Of a stretch of DNA of 64,000 nt, positions 1 to 11,488 are shown in pieces (the stretch's first letter is position 1; each line of letters starts with the position of its first letter). This DNA comes from Lotus japonicus. Its lineage: Eukaryota; Streptophyta; Magnoliopsida; Fabales; Fabaceae. Where the stretch lies: assembly GCF_012489685.1 (NCBI RefSeq), contig NC_080043.1, positions 12,208,223 to 12,272,222 of the forward strand. The letters are read 5' to 3'. Made by a program: the position numbers and the translations under genes. A model generated the notes under the pieces. The model did no database searches. It was not told the DNA's origin and was given only the letters and a program-made list of their open reading frames with translations.

Positions 1-1281
1 CACATACAGATCCTGCCCACTTTGTGAAACTCTCAAATCAAGAAGATGTCCAAACCACATAGAACAACCACTACCTCCACCACTAGGATCCAAGCTCGAG
101 TAAGCAGTACAGTTACAATTCTCCAAACACTTCCCTCTACACTCCTCAAGAGTCATGCTCTCATTCACCAAACTATACCTCGTATCCGGCACTTTCATCC
201 CTGGAAATCTCCGAAACCCATCTTTATCCTTCACCCTGCACTCCCACCCCGGACTCCGAACACAACCACTAGCCCAGTACAGCGCATTCCACTGTGCAGG
301 CGACTTGGGCTCAAACCCATCCAAACACTGACAAATAGGTGACTTATCTAGCACGCAATTCCCATTCGCGCCGCACCCGTTGTAGACATCGCAGCTGTCT
401 ACCGGCAGCGCGTTGTACAGGGTCCACGCGTTTGACTGCGGGACCCACGTCAAGCGCTGCCGGGAAGAGAGAGTCTGGTTGAGGACAACTATAGAAACTA
501 CGGAACTATTCTCGAGGGTGAACATGTAGTAGACCTCGTCATTGTTGTGGAAAAAAGTGAAATTGTACACCGGGTTCGCTTGCAGGCCAACTATCTGGCT
601 GGTTTGCGCCCCAGTGGACGGTCCTGACCTATAATAGAGAGATGAACCTTTCCAGATCGCGGTCTCGGGATTATCGGTGAGGAGAATGCCGGAGGTTAAG
701 TCCCCTGGAGATGGATCATCCCAGTTTCTCCAAGCTGTCATAAGCTTGTTGATACCGGTTTTTCTGTCCCATCCCATTTTCATTCCCGGTAAAACCGTGT
801 CGCTGGGGTGTTCAAAACTCTGCCATAGCGCTTCTTCTTCTTTGTTGGTGTTGTTGTTATCATTGAGTACTAAATTTCCAGTGTCCAAGAGCGATGCAAA
901 GACAAGACTCGAAGCGTTTGTGCTTGTTGTTGTTGTTTTGTTTGTTGACCAAAGAAGGGAATTGTTTTGGTTGAGGAGCACAAGGTTTCCTTCTTGGTTG
1001 ATGATCAGCTTGCTAGAGTTGTCTTTGATTGGATTGTCGCGGTTCGCGACCCAAACCGCTCTTCTAACTGGGATGTTTTTGTACCAGATTCCCACATAGC
1101 GATTCGGGGAATTGCCGGGGTTAAAGAATCCCAGCTCAAAGGTTCCGTTTTTAGAAACCAAGGTGGTTCCATCATCAGGAAGTGGCTGAAGCTGAGTGAT
1201 GGTGTCAATTGCTAAGGAAATTTGAGAGAAGAAAAATAGTAGATTGAGAATAGAGTGCAGAATTCTTGGGAAAATGGACAT
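1..1281 (-). CDS. G-type lectin S-receptor-like kinase A, exon 1 (partial, off left edge)
   Basis: The minus-strand frame is open from ATG at 1279-1281 to the window edge (427 codons, no stop). It begins with a hydrophobic signal peptide (MSIFPRILHSILNLLFFF..). A bulb-type lectin domain follows ([19 protein letters not shown], then WVANRDNP), then the S-locus glycoprotein domain (WDDPSPGD.., an EGF-like CDVYNGCGANGNC) and a PAN-type cysteine-rich part (ESMTLEECRGKCLENCNC, then [19 protein letters not shown]). In this family the extracellular part is one exon, and membrane and kinase exons follow, which here would lie left of position 1. The whole exon aligns with copies B and C. It differs from them in a CpG-rich patch near 350-480. 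The role, a membrane receptor kinase of unknown ligand, is inferred from the family. A TATA-like tatata lies near 1353-1358, about 75 bp upstream of the ATG. Confidence 0.9.
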   Translation of the reverse strand, partial: MSIFPRILHSILNLLFFFSQISLAIDTITQLQPLPDDGTTLVSKNGTFELGFFNPGNSPNRYVGIWYKNIPVRRAVWVANRDNPIKDNSSKLIINQEGNLVLLNQNNSLLWSTNKTTTTSTNASSLVFASLLDTGNLVLNDNNNTNKEEEALWQSFEHPSDTVLPGMKMGWDRKTGINKLMTAWRNWDDPSPGDLTSGILLTDNPETAIWKGSSLYYRSGPSTGAQTSQIVGLQANPVYNFTFFHNNDEVYYMFTLENSSVVSIVVLNQTLSSRQRLTWVPQSNAWTLYNALPVDSCDVYNGCGANGNCVLDKSPICQCLDGFEPKSPAQWNALYWASGCVRSPGWECRVKDKDGFRRFPGMKVPDTRYSLVNESMTLEECRGKCLENCNCTAYSSLDPSGGGSGCSMWFGHLLDLRVSQSGQDLYV

Positions 1282-2504
1282 GTTTTTTGCGTTGATTAGG
1301 GGGTTCAATTTCAATCCATCAAGTTAAATGTAAGGGTGGAGATTAGTTGGACGGTATATACCACTGATGAAGATATAGCGTGGAGATTTGGTTTTGTCGT
1401 TTGAATTTCATGGATGCAAAGGTCAACACGTTCTTTGGGGATTGGCTTGGTCTCAAATGATTGCATCATATTTTTTTTTTTATTTAGGTACTAGTAGGAT
1501 TTGAATCCAAGACTTAGGAATTTGAATCCAAGACTTAGGAAATTTTAATCCATCAAGTAGCATTGCATCATTTTATAACAACATAGATAGATAGGTTCTT
1601 GTAATTCCAACAAAATATTCAGTCAATAAGGCTGCGCTTATTTTTGCATTGATGAGGGGATACAGAATTCACATGAATGTTAATATGCTATGGTGCGTTA
1701 GTGTATCAAAGGGTGTACTCTGCCACCTGAGATTTTCATTTTCTAGAGGTTTAAAATTTTAATTTTTAATTATTCAGAAAATTGAAAATGATTTTTTTAA
1801 AAAATGAAATCTCAAAAGTATAGGTGACCGGCATACCCCATTCTTGTGCAAGTTAACATAAAAAAAATTGTGCAGGATAGGAGACCTATTTTCTGTTCTT
1901 TGTGATGTGATTCTGATATCATGATATGCTATGCTTCTAATAGCATCACTGTAGAAACTGTGGTGCTATATTTTATGGGACAAATCCACATGATCGATCT
2001 TCTACATCTTCTAGGCTTCTTATTTAAATTTTATATCTCACCGGCATAGTTGATATATATTAAGCAAGTTCATTCCCTTGACCACTCTGGTGTTTGATTG
2101 TTTTTATTTTTCTGATTCCAACTTCCCAAGTGTTTGATTGTTTATGTACAGTATCTTACCGCATTCCATTATGACCCTCTGTATTCCATTTTGACGCGGT
2201 CATAAAACTCATTGTAACATTATTTTTAGTCAATGTGGAAACGAAATAGATACTCTATATGTGCATTATTAATACATGAGAGGGAAATCGTAAATGAAAT
2301 AAATATTATGGGGACATGACTATAGACAAAGAGAGGAATGAAAAGAAATATTAAATAAGTCTAAATATTTTAACATAGGAAAATTCAGATGTGTTTTTCT
2401 CCGAATAAATATTTGAATGATTGTACATCAACCCCATTTAATATATATATGAAAAGGGATAGATACAAAAATTCAAATATGAAAGAGTTTTCTTCTATGG
2501 AAGG
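1282..2504. other. Upstream region of kinase gene A, no gene seen
   Basis: AT-rich DNA with no supportable coding region. It holds a short direct repeat at about 1500-1540 (two copies of a unit with ttgaatccaagacttagga) and presumably the promoter of the gene ending at 1281. Nothing else stands out. Confidence 0.5.
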
Positions 2505-2689
2505 TGAAAATTTTTCAGTACAATTTACAACGGTTTAAACCGCCACTATTAAATGTAAAGACGGATTTCATTTATGCCGTAACATTTGTCGTCATTCATT
2601 ATATGGCGGTTTCTGGTAAAATGCCCCTTCATAACTGAACCGCCGCAATTAAACCGCGGTAAAATTTCCTCTTTTTAGTGGAAAAATTC
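2505..2689. mobile_element. Possible small MITE with weak inverted ends
   Basis: The ends gaaaatttttcagt and agtggaaaaattct are approximate inverted repeats. The inside carries palindromic ggtttaaacc blocks and ccgcggt. No target duplication was found and the arms are poorly matched, so this is a weak call. It abuts the Stowaway element that starts at 2690. Confidence 0.3.
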
Positions 2690-2989
2690 TACTCTCTCTG
2701 TTCCCTATTATAAGCCACTTTTTTTGAAAAAAATTTGTTACAAAATATAAGTCACTTTCTAATATCTATGAAGCATTAAATAATTTTTTCCAAGTTCACC
2801 CTCATATTTAATATGAAAGAGATGATAAATTTTAGAAGTATTAACTTGGAGAGAGAAAATCATAGAAAAGTAAATAAGGATAATATAGGAAAGCAAATCA
2901 TTTTCTTTACAAATTTATTACTAGTAACTACTTTTCTTAATCTAAGAGAATTAGTTATTTGTGAGTTATATATAGAAACAGAGGGAGTA
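2690..2989. mobile_element. Stowaway-type MITE (Tc1/mariner), copy 1
   Basis: A 300-bp element bounded by TA dinucleotides with ends ctctctctgttcc and gaaacagagggag, close to the Stowaway consensus CTCCCTCCGTTCC. The interior block with ttcttaatctaagagaatta is the reverse complement of a block in the copy at 19292-19591, so the two are one family in opposite orientation. It has no coding capacity. Confidence 0.85.
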
Positions 2990-3408
2990 TTATTTTTGTG
3001 TTGCTCCGCTGACGTATTATACTCTTATTTCGTGTATATATTATCCCGGCTGCTGTATCTTTTTATTATACTTTGATTTGATTGGGAAAGGAGTTATATA
3101 TTAAGTGAAGTGCATACATCTCATAAATTTCATCAAAATTTTATAATGGTACTACTTACAAGTCTCCTTATAGCTAAGCAATATTTTTTGGACAAAGATT
3201 TCTTCGCAAGATATTAGATAGAATTATATTGTCCTGATGTCTTCACAGTGGACTTACGATAACAAAATGACAAAATTAGTTATGTTTATTTCACAAAATG
3301 ATTATATTGGTTTTTATTAATTGACTGTTAATTTTCTAATACAAACACAAAGTTTCAGCCTTTTAATGGGTTCATGTACTATTGATATTTTTTTTGAACT
3401 TATGTAGT
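2990..3408. other. AT-rich intergenic, nothing recognised
   Basis: Low-complexity AT-rich sequence between the Stowaway element and the proposed Helitron 5' end. I see no gene, RNA or repeat that can be supported. Confidence 0.4.
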
Positions 3409-5558
3409 ACTATCTTAATCTTAATCTTAATAATATATAAAGTCCATCCACCAAAGTGGGTCACATTGTTATTTAATTTCCACATGTTTTGATTCTATTG
3501 GTTGATATTATTGAATTTCCAAATGTCTAATTTTGATTGGTCTCATATTGTTGACATAAATCATGGAGATGAAAACAAGGTGGCAGTTCCGTAAATAAGT
3601 AGAGTTTTAAGTAAAACAGGTTCTAAACTTATAACATGAGTCTATGATCGTGAGTTCGAATCTGGTTGAGATACAAAAATAAGAATTTTGATATTTGATC
3701 CATTTGCACTTTGCAGTCTACATCAATAAAAGTATTCTTTTATGCATTTTTTTTTACAGCAAGTATTTTTTTATACTGTTTTTCATGCTGTCATAGATAA
3801 AAATAATGTGATTAGAGGACTATTTATACTGTTTTTTGTGTTGTCAATATATTAAATATGTATTATAAGTAGTATATTAATAAATGTATAGTACACAACA
3901 GTATTAACAATATACGTATTTGACCGTCAAAAAACAATATACATATTTACTTTTAAAAAACAATATACATATTTGCTCCATAGAAAATAAATATACGTTT
4001 TTCCAAAAAAAAATAGACCTAAACCTTTGATAGAAAAATATATTTATATTTATATATTAATAGAAACACAAAAATCGTTAATATCGTTAAATGCATATTG
4101 TAAAAAATTATTTACAAATTGTTCAATAATGAATAGACAAAAATATTATCCTAAAAAAATATACAAAAAAATTATCATTATCCAAAAAAATTGAAATTTA
4201 TATAAATTATTCATTATTTATTATCTTCAAATTATTTTATGAATGTTATAGAAATAGTTGAATCAAACACATTTCCAATGAAGTTGCTTTCTTCTCTTAT
4301 TTTTTTAGGCATTATGTTTCTAAGTCTAAGTATTTTTCTTCTTGATGCTTCCAATGTACAATATACATGGATGTGTGTTTGGAGATATTGATGAAAGATT
4401 TCGTGCCAAGCTATCCGCAATACTTGCTTCTATCAACAATGGAGCTAGCTGCATTTTAATGCCTTTGTTGCGAGAAGGCTACATTTTAGTCCAGAACGCA
4501 TTTAGAGAGATCCGTATCAGTTTAAATTTGTTATATTGTTGGTCTATCATATACTATTGAACTGATTTTCCCTTTATAAGAAAAATATACTAATATACTT
4601 CTTTGGTCTGACTATTCTGAAATGAATATAAAAGGACTATGAATCCCAATTAGATTATAATCAAATTTATTATTTGAAATCTTTCTTTTAATTCTTATTT
4701 TTTCTTTTGTCTCTTATTAGGCTTTTCTTTTGAAAAACCAAGGGAAAATACTAGATAATTGAATCACAATCTAAACCTAATTGTGTCCCCTTATAAAATA
4801 CCATCTTTTTTTTTTTTTTGCATAATACAAAATGCATTCCATCATTGTTTTCTCTTTTGGTTGGTTGTAGACACAAAGTATAACAGGACCTATGACATCT
4901 TTTGATAGTCATTTACCATTTCAGCTACTGTTAAATTCTGAGAGGTTTCCATTTTCATATAATTAGTAGTTTAAATGTGAAGCACTCTTCACAGAGTAGC
5001 GGTATACTGTCCATACTTGCCCTATATTTTTCCCTTTGATTTTAGCTTTTTGGGTAAACATAGTCATCCTCAAATTTTCAATGGGTAAGAGAATGCAGTA
5101 TGTGAAGAATTATGGGTTCTTATGACATTGATGAGGTGGCATATAGAATTGCTCCAATATCATGGATGACATGTCAGAAACAAATCAAGCCAAGGGATTG
5201 GTTGTAGTTCCTCTATATAATTATAGGCCCTCAAGTAATATGCGTTAATGTATTTTTATTTACATGTTTTTTTACTGAAAGTATGGATCTGGAGTGATCA
5301 CATCTCACGAGATCATGCATACATGGCTGGGATGGCGGGAGGCAGGTCTATTTTGGTAAGTGGAAACTTAATTTAGTTGGCACTGTTTGATTAATGTATT
5401 AGTTTGAAGCTACTTTTGTGTCTGTTTTATATTTTGGTCCATGTGTGTGTTGGTTGGTTGAATTAGGCTAATCTGAAATCGGAACCTCAAAGAATCAAGG
5501 CGCAACTGGACATACACAACAAGAAGTTGAAAGAAGGAAATGGGCAGCAGGCAGGAGC

Positions 5559-5560
<2 letters not shown>

Positions 5561-5593
<33 letters not shown>
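5561..5593. repeat. (GA)n microsatellite
   Basis: About 16 uninterrupted AG dinucleotide units within an AT-rich stretch of Helitron A. Confidence 0.95.
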
Positions 5594-5597
<4 letters not shown>

Positions 5598-7694
5598 TGA
5601 TTGGATACAAAGAAAGCTAATAAAGTGGTTATATTATTGTTAAACAAAAGCTATACGGGATAAGCTTTTAAAAATTATTCTAGAATTTTAAAATGTAAAT
5701 TTAAAAAAAATGATTGTGTATCAGTTTCATACTTTAGTCTATGTTGTCACTTATCAAGCACTCTCTTCACAACCTGATGCAGAATTGCACAAGATAGTGA
5801 GCAAAGCACTTCATTCATATAATTTTGGTCTTCTATATTGAATATTTTTCTGCTTCTATTCTCAAATTTTAGGGGTAGTTGATGGAGCATGAACTTTATT
5901 CATAAGAGTTCATATCCAAGTGATTTGAAATGTGGAACTATTGACATTGAACATATTGGAGTGGAACATATACACTGTCACTTCCTTTGCTTTTTCTTAT
6001 TTCATCACAAGTTTCCCTCACTGATGTGCAATATAGAAAGGTAACAATATTTGGATAAGTGAAATCTTTTACTAATATAATTTCATAAGAAACTGACATT
6101 AGTAGGTACATACCAGTATGTGCTTGAAGAAGTAACAATATAATAAAATGAGGCCCCCATTTGAGTTGTTGAGAAATGGAGAGAGGGTGTGACTGCCCGT
6201 GTTTACTTTGTGCTTTTCACTGTGGAATTCATATATGTAACTTTTGTACAAAGAGCTATTATTTTGTTCAGATTTCAAATGATTGATTCTGAAAATATAT
6301 TTAAAAGATATTTCTTTGGAAGATGTAAGATCACTTCTCTATCAGACCCTAAGAATTTGTGTTGAAGATAGTTAATTTTGGAGAGTACAATTGTTTTAGG
6401 AAACAAGGTGGTGTCTATTTAGTAGGAGCTGCTCATAATGGTGTTTTTGGGGTTCAAAGTATTTCAGTTCCGAATTTGCTGGAAAATAGATTGATTCTTC
6501 CTCAAGTTGTTTAAATGAAAATGAGTTTGGGATGATTCTTTTCTATTATGATTATAATTGATGTATCAAATGATGTTTCACATTTTATATGTTTAATATA
6601 ATTTCAATATTTTTTAGAGTACAAAGACCTGGAGGAAAGGAAAAATTTAACGAAAATATTGTGATGTTAAAACTAACATGTTAAGCACATGTCATTGACT
6701 CTCGAGCTTTGCTCTTTTTTTTTAAAGTACCTTGACATTAGACAATTTATAAAGAGAGTGGTTTTGACACCATATCGAGCTAATTTTGATGAAGAACTTG
6801 AGCTTTTCAAATCAAATTTGTTTTTCCACTACAAGCATGCTTATGTTGCATGCTTATGTATGAATTTTGCGATTTGAGGAAACTTATTATTCGTGCTAAT
6901 GTACTATAGAATAGAAAAGAATTTTATTGCTTTTTATGTCAGGAAATTTTCAAATTAAATTTTGTTTTATAGGAAATCGTAATGGCATTAAAGTCTCAAT
7001 CAAAAAACTAGAACAAGAGAGAAATAAAGAAAGAATCAATTAAATTGAATAATCATAACATTAATTGAAATTTAATTTTGAAAATATAAGGAAAAATAAT
7101 AAATTTGGACTAACATGAGTTTAAGAAATTCTAAAAGTGAAACTAAAAGCACCAGTGTATCACTTTCATTAACTAAAAGTAGGAAAAGAAATTCATCAAA
7201 CAATATAATGTACTCTTATTTTTGTACAAATTACAGGGTTAAAAGTTTCAACGGGGAGGTACATTTTAAATGAAATAACTTTCATGATAAAACTAACATA
7301 AAAAAAATTCTTATAGTTTATGTACATTCTTTATAATTTTTCAGATAGTTTTAAGAGTAAATATAGAATAAGTATGAACGCGCATATTAGAAAAATCGTT
7401 AATATCATTCCAATATCTTTTTCATTATTGTAAAATAATTTTAGAAGTAAATTTTACATGAAAATACTAGAAATGTAAATTTTAAGAAAATCTCACTGCT
7501 TTGAAATATAATTTCATGTAAATATAGTTTTCTTTTATTTTTGTACAAATTGCAGGATGAAAATATCTCACAGAAGAAGCATTTTACATGAAAATCTATT
7601 CCTATTAAAACTATTAAAAATTATTTTTTCATAATTATGATATAATGAAAATGTAGTAGTAAAATTATGTTATATGAGGATTAGAAAAAATTCA

Positions 7695-7696
<2 letters not shown>

Positions 7697-7730
<34 letters not shown>
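7697..7730. repeat. (TA)n microsatellite, target of the hairpin element
   Basis: About 17 TA units. The hairpin element 7731-8519 begins directly after it and tatatatat resumes at 8520, so the element landed inside the TA tract. Confidence 0.9.
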
Positions 7731-7733
<3 letters not shown>

Positions 7734-8519
7734 GAGGGATATATTGACTTCAGGAGTCAATCTTATCAAAGCTACTCCGCTTCTTGCTCGCTTTCTCGCC
7801 TGCGATCAACTATAATAGTAGCGCAAGCTCAAACCATTGAACGACCGAGGTAGCCGCCTTCCATCAAGCTCTTCTAAATGATAGGCCCCATTACCAAGAA
7901 CTTTAATAATGCGGTAGGGCCCCTCCCAGTTAGGAGTAAGCTTATTTCCCGGGGCTCCTGATCGCCACTTGAGGACCAGGTCGCCGACCTGCATATCTCG
8001 GACGCGAACCCTGCTGTTGAACTTTGCCGCCACGCGCTGCTTCATCGCTGTTTCCCGAATGTGCGCCTCGATGTTCTTGCAAATGTTCTTTCCATGAACA
8101 CTTGCGAAAGGAGATGAATTTGATAAATCTAACCAATGTATTATATAATATAATCATGATGATTATGTATACCAAATTTCAATTAAATTGAAAATTTGTA
8201 GGTATGTAATATAATAGTCGATGTTTACTTATATTTCGAAATATATGTTATTTGGTATACATAAAATTTAAAAATCATTTGGCACTTCATCAAACAACTT
8301 CAATTTGATGGATAACATATATTTCGAAATATAAGTAAACATCGACTATGATATTACATACCTACAAATTTTCAATTTAATTGAAATTTGGTATACATAA
8401 TCATCATGATTATATTATATAATACATCGGTTAGATTTATCAAATTCATCTCCTTTCGCAAGTAATAAAGCGGAGTAGTTTTGATAAGATTGACTCCTGG
8501 AGTCAATATATCCCTCCTC
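7731..8519. mobile_element. Long-hairpin TIR element with an insert in one arm
   Basis: The outer ends gaggagggatatattgac and its reverse complement (7731 and 8519) are near-perfect inverted repeats. The arms continue inward: 8101 to about 8250 mirrors about 8313-8461 (shared tatttcgaaatata, accaaatttcaattaaattg), with a spacer of about 60 bp. The right arm is continuous through ccgctttattacttgcg. The left arm breaks after ctactccgctt (about 7784) and resumes at acttgcgaaagg (about 8100). About 315 bp of Ty3/Gypsy integrase sequence lies between. Flanking tatatatat on both sides (7722-7730, 8520-8528) would be a 9-bp TSD, suggesting a Mutator-type element, but the site is a TA repeat so this is weak. 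It encodes no transposase. Confidence 0.8.
7806..8100 (-). pseudogene. Captured fragment of Ty3/Gypsy integrase C-terminus
   Basis: The minus-strand frame gives 79 residues ending in LRYYYS and a stop, with VGDLVLKWR, LTPNWEGPYRI and GAYHLEELDGRR. These match the integrase C-terminal domain of Tat/Athila-type Gypsy elements. The same motifs end the complete gag-pol at 42200-42419 (VGDLVLRRK, LSPNWEGPYRI, AYHLEELSGRR), but the sequences differ enough that the donor was another family. It sits inside the left arm of the hairpin element, antisense to the window. The reading frame is short and has no upstream domains, so it is a fragment and not a gene. Confidence 0.8.
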
Positions 8520-8699
8520 TATATATATAATTATTAAGTTTAAATTACATTGTTAAAAACTTTTACGATAAGATATATTTTCATGTCAAAAATAATTTTG
8601 ATATAATTTCAATGTATTTTTTTAATTTTTCAAAATATTTATGTAAATAAAACTATAGAATATCTCCAATGCACGAGTATAAAACTAGATATGTCAGAT

Positions 8700-9345
8700 G
8701 AGCTCATCCCAATTAGTCTTGACTCAATAATGGAATAGATTAAATGTACATATCTTGACCTTCCGCACAGAATGAAAGACCCGCAATTCTTTCAAGATAG
8801 AGTAATATTAACCCCTACACTGGAGGCTGTTGAAATGATAAACACTTACATGCTTGGCTTGATAGCTGCACCAGAACATGAATATCTGATCTCCAACTCT
8901 GCCTTGCGATCTTATGAGCATTCTGAAATCCGAGGTGAGTGGTTTACCACATAATTTTTTAGCGACACTAAAAGTTAAGGAATGTCAAACCACAAACTAT
9001 TATTAAAAGTTTGTATTCCAATCATGCTTTTGAGAAATATAGATCAAGCAGCACGTTTATGCAATGGAACCAGATTAATTGTTGATGAACTTGGTGAACG
9101 TTATATTGGTGCAACAGTTATCACTGGAACCAATACTAATGACAAAGTGCACATTTCAATAATGGACTTGGTTTCTTCTGATCCAAATTTCCAATTAAAT
9201 TCAGAAGAAGACAGTTTTCAATTGCAGTATGCTTTGTGATGATCATAAACAAAAGCCAACGACAAACACTATCTCAGGTTGGACTCTTCTTTCTGAGGCC
9301 CGTCTTAACTCAGTGTCAGTTATATGTAGCTCTCTCTAGAGTACG
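8700..9345 (+). pseudogene. Helitron helicase C-terminal region (5' part of split copy)
   Basis: Frames encode PIF1-like Helitron helicase motifs in order: DPQFFQDRVILTPTLEAVEMIN (8781 on), LRSYEHSEIRGEWFTT, LLLKVCIPIMLLRNIDQAA, LCNGTRLIVDELGERYIGA, VITGTNTNDKVHI, then after a frameshift near 9235 INKSQRQTLSQVGLF and LYVALSRVRE. In-frame stops follow GEWFTT and a second stop lies just before the MSNHK part, so it is dead. The frame is cut at 9345 by the copia element and resumes at 14438. In an intact Helitron this protein (Rep-helicase) drives rolling-circle transposition; no Rep domain is visible here. Confidence 0.85.
9341..9345. repeat. Target site duplication GTACG, left copy
   Basis: GTACG directly precedes the LTR at 9346 and is repeated at 14438-14442 directly after the other LTR. 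It marks the copia insertion in the helicase reading frame. Confidence 0.9.
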
Positions 9346-10626
9346 TGAAGGTGTGAAAAACGACTAGAAGGGGGGGTTGAATAGAGTTTTGAATATAAAA
9401 ACTTTCCCCTTAATATTTAAAGTAAATCTTTTCGGTTTCTCTGAGATAGAAGGTGCAGCGGATAAAGATAGAGAGAAGAGAGAAGCACACAAGTATTTTA
9501 TCCTGGTTCACTTGATAAATCCCTCAAGCTAATCCAGTCCACCCGTTAAGGTGATTTCTTCCTTCTTAGAATGAAGGCAATCCACTAATCAGATAATTGT
9601 TACAACTGCACTTGAAACCTACAAGTGACTAACAATACACTGACTTAGCTCACACTAAGATTCACTCTCTTAGTCTTCTCTAGGATCCGATCAACCTTGA
9701 TCTCCTAAAGGAATCATCACTAAGATTCACTCTCTTAGTCTTCTTAAGGATACTGACCTACCCGGTCCCTTAAGGAAAATCAAACAACTGTTTGAGGTTG
9801 GTGTTTACAAAGGTTTACTTCTAAATAAGCTAAGTGTAAACTAAATAAGAACAGATGAAGAAAGTAGAGGCTTGAATCTTTTCTTGTATTGCAGCTCTTG
9901 GTTTCTCTCTCTTAGTCTTAGTCTTTCTTCTTTTCTTCAGCCTTTTATAGTCCAAGGTGCAAAGGATATTTCTGTTGAGAGAATATGACCGTTGGAGGGC
10001 ATTTCTGGAACTTCCAGAACCTGCTGTGGCTGAACCTTGGTAGGTAGGCTTGTCAGAATAGTACACTGCTCTTGTACTTCTTGATAGAGACATTTGCCTT
10101 TAACCAATGACTTCTGATCAGAGTTATGCTTCGTGTTGGAACTTGTGAAGCTTGGTGATCAGAGTCAGAGGGATGCTTGGATCCTCTGACCTTCGTAACT
10201 TCTGCTCCTGGACCTTCAGATCTTCTGGACCTTCAGAGCCTCTGGTCCCTCAGAGCTTCTGGTCTTTAGATCTTCTGATCCTCAGATCTTCTGATCCTCT
10301 GATCTTCTGATCCTCTGATCCTCTGATCCTCTGATCTTCAGATCCTCTGATCCTCAGATCCTCTGATCCACAGATCCTCTTATCTTCAGATCTTCTGATC
10401 TTCAGATCCTCTGATCCTCAGATCCTCTGATCTTCAGATCCTCTGATCTTCAGATCTTCTGATCTTCAGAACTTCTGACGAATATATCTTCTGGTGTCAG
10501 AATCAGAACCTGTTTGTCAAAACACTCAAGACAAACATTAGAGTATCATAGTTGTTCATCCACAAATAAATGCTTGTTATCATCAAAACATAGAGTTGTA
10601 CCACATGACCAAATCTTGATCTTACA
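9346..10626 (-). repeat. Copia 3' LTR (element reads on minus strand)
   Basis: 1281 bp, paired with 13140-14437. It has a TATA-like CTATAAAAGG on the minus strand (plus 9941-9950) and an octanucleotide array at about 10210-10480. An 87-codon minus-strand frame across the TATA region is found in both LTRs but looks incidental. Confidence 0.9.
10210..10480. repeat. GATCYTCW octanucleotide array in LTR
   Basis: About 270 bp made almost wholly of 8-bp units of the form GATCYTCW, some in palindromic pairs such as agatcttct. The matching array in the other LTR (about 14020-14290) has a different order and number of units and accounts for most of the 17-bp length difference between the LTRs. Confidence 0.85.
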
Positions 10627-11305
10627 ATCTCCCCCTTTTTGATGATGACAAAACCATGTATTTTGATGAACAACTCTAAACAAATAAACTGAATACACTC
10701 AGAGTATAAGGTATCAGAGTTAAAACTTATCCTGATGTGTATAGTTTATCTTGCTCCTTCTGAATCCAAGACTCGTGCTTGATTCTGAGCTAAGCTCCCC
10801 CTGAATCTAATACTTAATATCAATGTTAGTAATATCTAGATTCTGAGCTAAATAATATAGGAGTTGTCAAGATACTATAAGTTCTCCCCCCTTTTTGTCA
10901 TAAGCAAAAAGAATGTAGGTGGAAAAAAAATAGTAAGAGCATAAGACGAAATACTCCCCCTCAGAAGGAATACCAAGGGATACTTGGCTGCTGATTGGTG
11001 TATCTTCTGATGAGAGCAGAAGTGTGGTTCTGGTGACATCTCCGTTCTGGACAAAATTTCATCTTCAGATACTTCAGAATGAGAAGCTAGGAACCTACTC
11101 TTCTTTTGATGACGCAAGTCAGAAGTTGTAGTAGCATCTTCTGATGTTGTTGCTTCTGGTTCGTCAAGTTCTGAGTCTTTGTTTCTTTCTGAAACGGTCA
11201 TGCTCATCTCTGCAAGCTTTTTCAGCTAGCTTTGACTTGTCAGAGTCAAGCTTATCATTAATTCTAACATGAATAGCGTTCAGAATATCAACAGAGGGGT
11301 TCTTA
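10627..11305 (-). other. Copia 3' internal region, unidentified coding remnant
   Basis: Between the truncated protease and the polypurine tract. A minus-strand frame at 10875-11207 encodes an acidic, Ser/Thr/Glu-rich stretch (SELDEPEATTSEDATTTSD) followed by a hydrophobic tail. I do not recognise it. It may be leftover from the 3' part of the parent element. It also holds the polypurine tract next to the LTR. Confidence 0.45.
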
Positions 11306-11488
11306 TCAAAAACCAATGATTCCTTGACCAAATCTTACTCTACTGAAACCTCCAAGATCAACTTCACCTTCAGGTTCAAGTTTTGGATCTTGGGACATAT
11401 GCCTTTCTCCCGTCATGTGTTGCCTGCATCCACTGTCCAGGTTCCATGGTTGGAGTTTCGATGGACCTATTGAAGATATCTGCAACAT
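11306..11488 (-). pseudogene. Truncated copia aspartic protease
   Basis: A minus-strand frame with LDSGCRQHMTGER, the copia protease active-site motif (D-S-G), followed by LEPEGEVDLGGFSRVRFGQG, which matches the next strand-turn region of these proteases. It overlaps the 3' end of the gag frame in another frame, so a frameshift separates gag and protease in this copy. Sequence past GQGIIGF no longer resembles protease or integrase, which marks the internal deletion that removed pol. Confidence 0.7.

Noticed and set aside
46..1208. Plus-strand and alternative minus-strand frames opposite the kinase A exon
   Set aside because: They are shadows of the strongly supported minus-strand exon and show no protein similarity of their own.
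2813..3076. 87-codon plus-strand frame
   Set aside because: It runs through most of a Stowaway MITE and AT-rich flank and has no similarity to any protein.
4342..4560. 72-codon frame with FGDIDERFRAKLSAILAS
   Set aside because: It vaguely recalls the OB-fold part of Helitron RPA proteins but lacks enough matching residues to call.
9830..10093. 87-codon frame present in both copia LTRs (also at 13616-13888)
   Set aside because: It spans the TATA region of the LTR, has no known motif, and is shared only because the LTRs are copies of each other.
10210..10480. Repeat array that could look like a CRISPR or satellite
   Set aside because: The units are 8 bp with no spacers and sit inside an LTR of a plant retrotransposon.
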